A stretch of DNA of 64,000 nucleotides, from NCBI GenBank assembly GCA_963580285.1, contig OY757023.1, positions 86,019,108-86,083,107 on the forward strand, in the 5' to 3' direction. Every line of letters starts with the position of its first letter. Position 1 is the first letter of the stretch. The position numbers were made by a program, and so were the translations under genes. The notes beneath the pieces are model-generated. The model searched no databases. It was not told where the DNA came from and worked only from the letters and a program-made list of their open reading frames with translations. Shown here in pieces: positions 54,742 to 64,000 of the stretch. The DNA comes from Lucinisca nassula (taxonomy: Eukaryota > Mollusca > Bivalvia > Lucinida > Lucinidae).

Positions 54742-56762
54742 TTTTATGCTCCCCGAAGAATTTCGGGGGAGCATATAGTCGCCGCTTCGTCCGTGCGTCT
54801 GTGTGTCCGTGCGTCCGTGAGTCCGTGCGTCTGTGCGTCCGTGCGTCCGTCCCGCTCTTGTCAGCGTGAATTCTCAGAAACTACTGGGCGGATTTCAATG
54901 AAACTTCATGGGACTATTAAGTATCGAAGGTGGATGCGCATATCACCTGCGTGTTTTGGTTCGATGATTTTTCCAACAGTTATGGCCCTTTGATGAATTC
55001 TGCATGAATATATAGGGTACTGTTCATGTCCACGCGAATTCTCAGCAACTAATTGCAGAAATTCAACGAAACTTCAATGGAACCTTAAGCAGCAATAGAG
55101 GATGCGCATATTATCCGTGCTATCTGGTTAGATGATTCGTCACAGAGTTATGGTACTTTGTTTAAAGCTGCAGTGGTAGGTCACTGTGGCTATTTTTAGA
55201 AAAAACTTTGTCATCACTCTGGTGCCTACATTTATGGATGGATTTTAATATAACTTCACACAAATGTTGGGTATGATAATATCTTGAGCATGTTTGACTT
55301 TCAGGGTCCTGGACTCAAGGTCAAGGTCACTGCGGCTATTTTTAGAAAAAACTTTGTCATAGCTCTAGCGGTGTCATTTGCTGATGGATTTTAATATAAC
55401 TTCACACAAATGTTGGTTGTGATGATATCTCAAGCAAGTTTGACTTTCAGGGTCATGGGGTCAAGGTCAAGGTCACTGCAGCTATTTTTAGAAAAACTTT
55501 GTTTTTGCTCTAGTGCCTAGATTTATTGATGGATTTTAATATAATTTCACACAAATGTTAAGTATGATAATATCTCGAGCAAATTCAACTTTCAGGGTCC
55601 TGGGCTCAAGGTCAAGGTCACTGTAGCTATTTTTAGAAAAAAACTTTGTCATCGCTCTAGCGTCGTCATTTGCTGATGGATTTTAATAGAACTTCACACA
55701 AATGTTGGGTATAATAATATCTCAAGCAAGTTCAACTTTCAGGATTCTGGGGTCAAGGTAAAGGTCACTGTGGTTATTTTTAGAAAAAAACTTAGTCATC
55801 GCTCTAGTGCCTACATTTATTGATGGATTTTAATATAATTTCATACAAATGTTGAGTATGATAATATCTCGAGCAAGTTCAACTTTCAGTGTCCTGGGCT
55901 CAAGGTCAAGGTCACTGTGGCTATTTTTAGAAAAAAACTTTGTCATTGCTCTAGCGTCGTCATTTGCTGATGGATTTTAATATAACTATACACAAATGTT
56001 GGGTATAATTATATCTCGAGCAAGTTCAACTTTCAGGATTCTGGGGTCAAGGTCAAGGTCACTGTGGTTATTTTTAGAAAAAAACTTTGTCATCGCTCTA
56101 ATGCCTACATTTATTGATGGATTTTAATATAATTTCACACAAATGTTGGGTATGATAATATCTCGAGCAAGTTTGACTTTCAGGGTCCTGGGCTCAAGGA
56201 TAAGGTCACTGCGGCTATTTTTAGAAAAAAACTTTGTCATAGCTCTAGCGTCGTCATTTGCTGATGGATTTTAATATAACTTCACACAAATGTTGGGTAT
56301 GAAAATATCACAAGCAAGTTTGACTTTCAGGGTCCTGGGTTCAAGGTCAAGGTCACTGCGGCTATTTTTAGAAAAACTTTGTCATCGCTCTAGCATCTAC
56401 ATTTGCTGATGGATTTTAATATAATTTTCGAACCCATCTGATATTTTATATGCATGTAAAGGCACCCAATACCGAACCATACCTGGCGACAGTCCTATGA
56501 GGATTGCCTCTGTGTACGAGAGTAAGTTTTCAATAATTTGTATTAAACAGTTCTTCCTTTCATTTTTTCGGACTTTTGTGTTGCTGATGTTTGTATGACA
56601 GTGCCATCAGGCAAGCTAATCTGTCCACTGACAGGTTTTGTTATACTCCATTTTGAAGTACAGTGAGTATACACAGTATACTGCTCTTTAACTCGGATAA
56701 TGTTTCCTGTTCCGACTATTGCACGTTCGGGGAGCATCCATCGGTTTCACCGATATTCTTGT
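54742..56762 (+). mobile_element. 2 kb element with nine 146 bp internal repeats
   Basis: It begins TGCTCCCCGAAGAATTTCGG with a hairpin, then GTCCGTGCGTCCGT repeats, and ends TTCGGGGAGCATCC with an ACCGATATTCTTG tail. Internal units have TATTTTTAG at about 55191, 55337, 55483, 55628, 55774, 55922, 56069, 56216 and 56362. The layout resembles the non-autonomous tandem-repeat elements (pearl and Helitron-like) described from bivalves; assignment is tentative. Confidence 0.75.
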
Positions 56763-56939
56763 TTGATTTTTAAAACAGTCATGGTTTTATATGATTGTAG
56801 TAACGCGAGGAGCAGACAAATGAAATGTCAAAAACAAAATTGAGTATCGAACGCTACATGTTGTGAATCCCTTCTTGTGTCAATGAGAATAATTCTGGAG
56901 ACAATTACATACATAGTCTCTAGCAAACAAGACTAGAAT

Positions 56940-57625
56940 ACTGTCGATGGCGCGCCATCGCAAATCCCCACGCTTTCTACATAGGGGCCAAGTACCAAAA
57001 ACCCCTCACCCTGGGCCCTAATTTGACCCCAGGGTCAAAATATTACCTGTATTATATTCTACTAATCATGCCCTTCAATTTATTATGCCACATGACTATG
57101 TTCCAAAAAACTTAAATTTTGACCCTTTGACCCCTCCCCCAGGGTTCCAATCTGACTCCAGGGTCAAAATTTTAATTGTATTGTATTCTACTAATCACCC
57201 CCTTCAATTTGATATTCCATATGACAATATTCGGTAAAATTTGAATTTTGACCCCCTGACCCCCCCCCCCCCAGTCCGACCCCTTGGGCATGACCCAGGG
57301 GTCGCAGCCAAAATCTCGTCCAATATGTGTTACATATATCATTAATCATTACTTATGCAAAGTTTGGTTTTAAAATCTATAAAATTGACTTTGAAATTGA
57401 ATTTAATTGATATATGACCTTTTGATCCCTCCCCAAGGCCCCTGGGGACGGGGCCAAAAATAAATGTGACGCTGCACGCCCTCATCATGTAAGGAAGCTG
57501 TGAACCAAATTTGGTTACTTTCCGACCAGTGGTTAAGGAGGAGATAGCCGGACGGACAGACGGACGGACGGACGGAGGCGATAACAATATCCCCACTTTT
57601 TCTTCGAAAAGACGTGGGGATAATA
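56940..57625. mobile_element. Repeat element with GGAC repeats and CCCCACG ends
   Basis: Left AAATCCCCACGC and right GACGTGGGGAT are loosely inverted. Inside are two to three diverged units with CCCAGGGTCAAAATTT and ATTCTACTAATCA, and a GGACGGACGGACGG run near 57555. Confidence 0.6.
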
Positions 57626-57962
57626 ATTTACTCAACACTATACGTTCTAGTAGCAAATGGCTTTCTAACACCAATATTCCGGGACACAGACTGGTTTTTT
57701 ATCTGAGGCTTCGATCAAAAGTTTAAAAGTTTGTTGGTTGCTATGTTTTGTCAAGTGTTTGAAAGACGTCCGTCGACCCAGTGAAACCTGGATTAAACAA
57801 GAGGGGCATTATGGCCCTTGAACGCTCACCTAATCCTTATTGTACAGATAAAGTGGTAGGTAATATAAGGTGGAGTGGGTGGTTTGAGCCATTTTGGTTG
57901 AGAGTGACCAAAGGAACATTCCTGTGAAATTATTTCAAAATCAGTCTACCTATTTAGTACTA

Positions 57963-58240
57963 CATCACGTGAACAAGTCCGTGAAATGAAGAACCCTCTA
58001 AACCCCACTTCATATAGAGCAAACTGGGGTTAGGGGGTGGGGGTTTATACAATTTTTTTCAGAATTCTGCTCAAAGACATAGGTTGTGGGTACTCGTTAG
58101 AACCGCCTCATTAAGGCGGTTCTAACAAGCACCCACATCCTATGTTTTGATCATTGTTAAGAAAACTATCATAGCCATTTTGGGGATGTTAAAAATGCAC
58201 TATTTCGCATGGGTGTGTTATCGTAATTAGAAGTCTTATT
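57963..58240 (+). mobile_element. Divergent MITE-E with hairpin
   Basis: CATCACGTGAACAAGTCCG to GGGTGTGTTATCGTAATTAG, with the hairpin at about 58086-58136. Confidence 0.78.
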
Positions 58241-58369
58241 GTTTCGTTTGGTGGCTTTTATGTTCAGTGGAGCGAAACTATTATGAGCAACTTTGTCAGT
58301 GGGTCACCCATGGAACATTCCTTCCAAAATTATTTTCTTTCTGCATGAGGATGAAGTCTTTCAAAGTTC

Positions 58370-59060
58370 CCTTCTAAAGAGCTGACTTATATGTTACTAC
58401 CTGGACATTTTCCGGACATTGAGGGTCATGTCCTAGTGAATGGTTATGAATTTGCTCAGCATCACGTGAACAAATCCTTTAAATTACCCCCACCCCCTTT
58501 GTATGGAGAAAACTGCATGGGGTTTACGAGGGTATACATTGTTTTTCTTATTTCTGCTCCACGACATAGGTTGTGGGTACTCGTTAGAAACGCCTTACTG
58601 AGGCGGTTCTAACGAGTACCCTCAACCTATATTTTGAACATTAGTATAAAAAAAAATATCAAGGTTTTTCATCAGAAAACTAGCCGTTTTGGAGATGTGA
58701 CAAATGCTCTGTCACACGAGTGAGTTATCGTAATGGTCTAACTTACAATGCCTCGCTGTGGCAATTGGCGGGGGTGGGAGGTGGGGGGCAAGAATTGTCG
58801 TAAAATGATAGCCATTGGTTCCCTTTGACAATACAGAGCTAACTTGTATGTCACTATCTGGACATATTGTGAACATTGTGGGCATCGAGAGTCAGGCAGG
58901 TCATATAGTGCAACAGAGGGAAATGAATTAGTTTTACTAATACTGTCACATGGTGACAAAGGGAGGATAGTTATGTGTCAGTGGTTCCCTTTGACAATAC
59001 AGAGCTGACATGTATGTCACTGTCTAAGCACCTTGTGGACATTGAGGGTGCAGCAGAAGG
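58370..59060. repeat. Three spaced copies of a TGTATGTCACTATCTGGAC-type repeat
   Basis: Copies at about 58375-58440, 58815-58890 and 58980-59055 share AGAGCTGACATGTATGT and GGACATTGAGGGT; the MITE above lies between the first two. Confidence 0.6.
58452..58742 (+). mobile_element. Divergent MITE-E with hairpin
   Basis: Same subfamily as 57963-58240: CATCACGTGAACAAATCC to GAGTGAGTTATCGTAATG. Confidence 0.78.
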
Positions 59061-59090
59061 AGATTAATCGGCTCAGTCTTAACCCTATAT

Positions 59091-60140
59091 AAAACCAGTG
59101 GGCTCCAGGCAGGTCCAGTTTTGACCCGCTGGGGTTATAGTTTGGACAATCTTGGTAGAGGGCAACTAGAGGAAGTTTCATTCCAAATATCAAAGACTTG
59201 GGCCTTCTGGTTTCAGACGAGAAGGTATTTAAAGGTTTTCAGTAAGTAAGTCTGTGAAACCAGTGGGCCCTGGGGCGGGGCCATTTTTGACTCCAGGGCT
59301 TTGATTTGTATAATCTTGGTAGAGGTCATCCGCATGAAACTTCTAGCAAAATATCAAAGACCTGGGCCTTGGGGTTTTTTAGAAGAACATTTTAAAGGTT
59401 TTCCATATATGGCTATTTAAAACCGGTGGGGCCTGAGGCGGGGCAACCTTTGGTCCAAGGGCTATAATTTACACAGCATAGTAGAGGACAACCAGATGAA
59501 GCATTATACCAAATATCAAAGACCTGGGCCTTCTAGTTCCAGATAAGAAGCTTTTTAAAGGTTTTCCATATATAAGTCAACATAAAACCAGTGGGCCCCA
59601 GGGCAGGGCCATTTTTGACCCAAGGGCTATAATTTGAACAATCTTGGTGGAGGTCTGCTAGATAAATCTTCACAAATATCAAAGACCTGGGCCTTGCGTT
59701 TACAGAGAAGTTTTAAGATTTTCCTTATATATCCCAATGTAAGAGCAAAGGGCACCGGGGGTGGGGGGGGGGTGATTTTGGCACAAGGACTATAATTTGA
59801 AACTCTTGATATAGGTTCACAAGACGAAGTTACATACCAAATATCAAATATCTGAGATCTGAGGCTTATAGTTTCAGACAAGAAGATTTTTGAAGATTTT
59901 TCCGCGAGATGTCTATGTAAAGCCAGTGGGCTACAGGGGGGTGGCATTTTTGGTCAGAGGGCTATAATTCTAACAATTTTGATAGAGGTCCACTAGACGC
60001 AGCTTCATATCAATTATCAAACACCTCAGCCTCCTGGTTTCTGACAAGAAGATTTTCAAAGGGTTTCCCTGTATAAGTCAGTATAAAACCAAAGTGCCTC
60101 GGGGCGGGGGCATTTTTGGCCCCAGGGCTATGATTTGAAG
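59091..60140 (+). repeat. Array of about seven 165 bp units
   Basis: Unit landmarks are ACCAGTGGGC, GGGCTATAATTTG, CCAAATATCAAAGACC and AGGTTTTCCATATA. Starts fall near 59091, 59259, 59422, 59587, 59745, 59922 and 60087. Identity between units is moderate. Confidence 0.88.
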
Positions 60141-60169
60141 TCGGAAAGTCCATTGGACTCGCTCATAGT

Positions 60170-60598
60170 GTGGCAAGGCTTTAAATGCCATTTCATCACA
60201 ATGTTAGGTAAGAGTCCAACGAAATTCGAAGCACGTCGGTACAGTTTTGTTTGTTTGATTTGAGGTTTAACGCCCCGTCAACACTTTATAGGTCATTTTG
60301 GAGACATCGCTTTCAATTGTGTCGGACTTTTACCCGACATTGAGATGAAATGGCAACTCAGCCTCTGCCGCACAATGCAACCAATAGAGCTTATATGCAT
60401 GGGTGGTCCAACACGCACCACCTTTCCTGGACAGGCTTAGAATCTGAACCTTTACGGTGTCTACCAGTACTCGTGCTCGGTGGATTTCAGCTCTGCGTGG
60501 AAGCATCATGCAGCCCAATCTGTTTCCTCAAGCCCCGGTGGGCGGGGCCGTTATACAGTCTTGACGGGGACTTTAAACGTCAAATCAAACAAATCAAA
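60170..60598. mobile_element. SINE-1 (minus) inserted into another SINE-1 (plus)
   Basis: Plus-strand pieces at 60170-60235 and 60550-60598 flank a full minus-strand copy at 60247-60548. Confidence 0.75.
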
Positions 60599-60836
60599 TA
60601 CACCTCAGTAAAAAGGGGAATATTCAGATACAGAAATAGAGGAAACAAAATCTGATATTTTCTGACCTCGGCTAAAAACAACAACAACAACAAAAAAAAA
60701 GAAAAAAAAAAAAAAAAAACAAGCGCCCACCGCCCGGAATAAATGTGTATTATCCCGTACTTTAAACGTTAAAGGAGTTTAAGTTATAAAGTTATATTAT
60801 CCCGATGGTTCACAAATATATCCATGCAACAGTGAA

Positions 60837-61145
60837 TCGCACCCCCCCCCCCCCCCATCGGGGCTTGGAGAAATATATGGGCTGCATGATGCTTCCACAC
60901 AGAGCTGAATCCGACCCGCACACGAGTACTTGTAAACCGCTTAGAGGATCTAAGCCTACCCAGGCAAAGCGGTATGCACGAGTCTGACCGTCCATGCTTA
61001 TAAACCCTATTGCTTTCATTGGGCGAAAGGCCTGGAGATGTCATTTCATCTCAATGTCGGGTAAAAGTCCCACAAAATTGGAAGCAACGTCTCCAAAATG
61101 ACCTTTACAATGTTGATGGGGACGTTAAACCTCAAATCAAAACAA
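60837..61145 (+). mobile_element. SINE-1 copy with 13 bp TSD
   Basis: Target duplication ATGCAACAGTGAA at 60824-60836 and 61146-61158. The 5' C run has expanded. Confidence 0.92.
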
Positions 61146-61174
61146 ATGCAACAGTGAAGGTAACTTCTCTTTAT

Positions 61175-61478
61175 CCGCCCCCGCCCATGGAGGCTTGAAG
61201 AAATATATGGGCTGCATGATGCTTCCACGCAGAGCTGAATCCGGCCCGCACACTAGTACTGGTAAACCGCTTAGAGGATCTAAGCCTGTCCAGGAACCGC
61301 GGTGCGAGGCAGACCCTCCATGCTATTAAACCCTATTGGTTTCAATGGGCGAGAGGGCTTGAGAGGTCATTTCATCTCAATGTCGGGTAAAAGTCCCACC
61401 AAATTGGAAGCAGCGTGTCCAAAATGACCTTTACAGTGTTGACGGGGACGTTTAACCTCAAATCAAACAAACAAACAA
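61175..61478 (+). mobile_element. SINE-1 copy with imperfect TSD
   Basis: AACTTCTCTTTAT (61162-61174) and AACTTCGCTCTAT (61479-61491). Confidence 0.88.
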
Positions 61479-62029
61479 AACTTCGCTCTATCTGTTGTAT
61501 AGCAAGTCGTAGTATTCCATTCATGCTGTCAACTCATTCATTGAATTATTAATCCGCGATCTAGATTTTGAGCGACTTCAGTTGACGTACTAGAGTTAAC
61601 AAGAGTTGACTTGCTCCAAAACGCGCCATGATGTAGGAATATTGCGACTGCTAGAGTTAGCTTGGTATGAGAGATGGAAGCCTTGCCTAGTAACAACGAA
61701 TACGGTGGAAGGTGGAAAATTGTAAGTTAAATGCAATCCGAAAATCGATTATTTCCAACTTTTTGAAACTTTGGCCACGTGTTGGAAAAATCACGTCCAA
61801 CTTGAAAACATTTTTATACTTTCGATTTACCCGAGGGCAAACGATGACATTTTCTTGACGTCAGTAGAGTTCTGAATCTGAATCGTTACTGGTGACGCAT
61901 CAAATGGAATTTGATGCTTCCTGTCGCTTCTAATTGTGGGATCGAAAAGTGGGACGTGGGGTGATACAGTCATTATACAATTTTGTACAAGAGTAAGCCT
62001 ACTGTCTCCCCTACTTTTCTTGTGTTAAC

Positions 62030-62805
62030 TTTAGTTGGTCAACTGAACTCGCTCAAAGCAAACTAGGTCATGACAAAGCTGCGAATCGGGACCAATTTGA
62101 ACCATAGGGCTAATTTTATGGCATTTTACTCTGAAGTTAGTTGTTTGTGTAATTGGCTTCCTCAGTTTGACAATCAGCATCATTTTCACTTATCAAATGA
62201 TACATGCGCGTCTATTGATAAATATATGGAGACTTATTTTTCTTGAAGCATAGGAGTTATTCGTCATCGAGGTGGGCTCCAGTGTCGATTGACATAAGAA
62301 GGTGAGACCTGAAAGGGCATCACCTTCTAATAAGTTTATATTCATTTAATTAACCTACTATTATCCCCCTGCCGTCGTGGTTTTGTTCTTGCTAGACATA
62401 ACTCCCAAATCCCAAAGCAAGCTTGATTGAACTCAAGTTAACTCTAGTAGTGCGACACGAGCCATAACCCCCGTGTTTTGGTGTAACTATAGTTAACTCT
62501 AGAAAGTCAACCGAACTCGCTCTTAATAACTAGGCCAGGTCAGCTGCGAAACGAGACCAATTTCAAATCTAGATCAATTTTATGACATTTAACTCTGAAG
62601 TTCATTATTTGTGTATTTTGCATCCACAGTTTTTATTTCAATCTGCATATTATTTTCACATATCAAATGATACAAGCGCATCTCTTCACTGATTTATGAG
62701 GACCTATTTTTCTTGAAAAAGGAGTGAGGCGGTATCAAGGGAATTCCCTGAGTGTTGCCATAAGAAGGTGAGACCTGAAAGGTCATCACCTTCTAAAAAT
62801 GACTC
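62030..62805 (+). repeat. Diverged direct duplication of about 310 bp
   Basis: Units 62030-62335 and 62505-62800 share CTCTGAAGTT, TATCAAATGATACA and AAGAAGGTGAGACCTGAAAG. The last starts a hairpin ending CATCACCTTCT in both. Confidence 0.75.
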
Positions 62806-64000
62806 TTTCTTGCAAACAGTGAGGGCCCTCATCATACGCACCAATTTAGGCCGACGACTGATGTGGGCATGCACTATTTGCCAGTGACTTAGTTTGGGAT
62901 TTCCTGTTTAAACTAGGTTAACAACAGTTGGTTACCTGTAACTATTTGTTACGGCTCAAAAACCCTTGTCCGCTGCGCATCAAAGTCTCGCTGACAGCAT
63001 GGAATACGGTGCTTTGCGACTAATCAACACCATTTCAGTATTACGGCTTTCCAAGCTGAAAATGAGAGAAAATTAATCATTTAAAATCTATCGTTTGTAC
63101 ACGAAATGCCCAAAATATTGGTCAAAATGGGTTTAATCACCTATAATTTAAGATTGAATAAGCTTTGACAGCACCAAAATGATTAACAAACATCTAGACT
63201 AAAATTCTGATTTTGGAGTTGTCTCCCTTGCCTCAGACCCTACCTGTAGGCTTACATACAAATTTCAGTTTTATGACCCAATTTCATCAGAAACAATGGT
63301 ATTTTTGTCTAAATATTGATTCTGGTAAAGGAGTAGATAAAAAAGATTGTCCTAAATGGCACTTTGAAATTTGACATATTGGTTAATGGTAGCAAACCAC
63401 TATTCCAAGCTGTCGGCGAGACTCGGACACGCAGCGGACGAAGTTTTTTGAGCCGTAACAAATAGTACATTTTGCAACCCTTCTCTTTTGTGTTATCACT
63501 GCATTGTGACTTGCCACAGAATAATTTGAAGCTGGTTTCTAAAGCTTGTACACTGTACAGCCAATGTAGTGGCTATGTAAACAAATCCTACCCCACCCAC
63601 TTCTGCTGTTTTTTTTTTACCATTTTCTGCTGTTTTCAAGGAAGCCCTGGCAGCACACTGCATTTGCAAGGACAACTGTCAGCATTCAGCTCTATTGTAC
63701 ACCTACCGAAAATGAAAGGGGGCTAGAAATTGACCCCTGCCAGCCGTTTACTTTTTTAGCAATATCCAAATGAAGTCTGACAGCTATTTTAAACAGAAAG
63801 TGTAGCGATAAATTCGTATAGCAGTAGTTTCGTATTTTCAGTTACATCCCTTGATATCCAGGTCATGTGACCATGAATTAATTCATATTTCTCCACAATG
63901 ACACAAAAACAATACACTGAATTCAAGATATTGCTTTCATAATTGCCAAACAGTATTTAGACACTGAATTTGATCCCTACTCTTACTTATGAAGAAATTT
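62806..64000 (-). mobile_element. Repeat family C, inverted long copy, cut by the window end
   Basis: Reverse complement of 39987-41226. It includes the MITE-F-like palindrome at 62806-62890 and the nested inverted pair, and runs off the window end. Confidence 0.85.

Noticed and set aside
54637..54993. 118-residue ORF across the start of the 146 bp repeat element
   Set aside because: The frame runs through GTCCGTGCGTCC repeats and the element hairpin; no domain is visible.
40311..63726. Recurrent 80-99 residue ORF starting MQPFSFVLSLHC
   Set aside because: It is the translation of repeat family C, present identically wherever the repeat is; it opens on the strand without other gene features.

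Overview
The window is animal, almost certainly bivalve-mollusc, nuclear DNA of very high repeat content. The evidence is the absence of bacterial gene density, tRNA-headed SINEs with target-site duplications, mariner and RNase H-bearing LINE remnants, long arrays of about 146 and 165 bp units inside mobile elements of the kind known from bivalves, and a Polinton/Maverick-type element. I find no convincing host protein-coding gene. Apart from the LINE and mariner remnants, the only credible protein genes are three same-strand ORFs inside the Polinton-like element.

Layout. 1-840: triplet microsatellite, then unassigned sequence. 1058-11006: a giant inverted repeat with arms of about 4.8-5 kb at roughly 98% identity around a 205 bp spacer; an inverted copy of the spacer lies just outside the left arm. 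One SINE sits in the left arm only, with an 11 bp target duplication, and the matching right-arm site is empty. 11.1-15.4 kb: a composite DNA element whose MITE-like end has been amplified into about 18 tandem units of 104 bp. 16065-17884: a 1.8 kb element with perfect 18 bp inverted ends and TTAA at both borders. 18539-19146: a 608 bp element made almost wholly of palindromic 24 bp units. 19.7-28.6 kb: hairpin MITEs, SINEs, a direct-repeat-flanked element and a 1.1 kb tandem duplication.

28691-34348: the most interesting object, a 5.66 kb mini-Polinton. It has inverted termini of 510 and 564 bp starting AGTAGTAT, a perfect 6 bp target duplication (ATGAGC), a tRNA-Ile-like gene, three 260 bp palindrome-rich repeats, a 283-residue protein resembling the penton/minor-capsid protein of Polintons, a 128-residue basic protein and an acidic zinc-finger protein. 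Each ORF has its own TATA box. No DNA polymerase, integrase, ATPase or protease is present, so it looks non-autonomous. It sits inside an arm of a palindromic MITE, and an uninterrupted relative of the insertion site occurs at about 44.34-44.41 kb.

34.5-64 kb: more SINEs, hairpin MITEs and foldback elements, a near-identical duplicated 650 bp repeat (present four times in all), an I-clade-like LINE 3' fragment (48.0-49.3 kb), a second direct-repeat-flanked element (50.37-52.16 kb), a decayed mariner (52.85-53.52 kb), a tandem-repeat element with nine 146 bp units (54.75-56.76 kb) and an array of seven 165 bp units (59.09-60.14 kb).

Family names used below. SINE-1: about 300 bp, CAAA-rich tail, no visible tRNA head. 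SINE-2 to SINE-5: tRNA-headed families. MITE-E: ends like CGAAAACACGCCTATA, usually with a central GGTTCTAACGAGTACCCAC hairpin. MITE-F: palindromic core GATCAGACGCCGC. All boundaries were found by eye, so they can be off by several bases where no target duplication is quoted.
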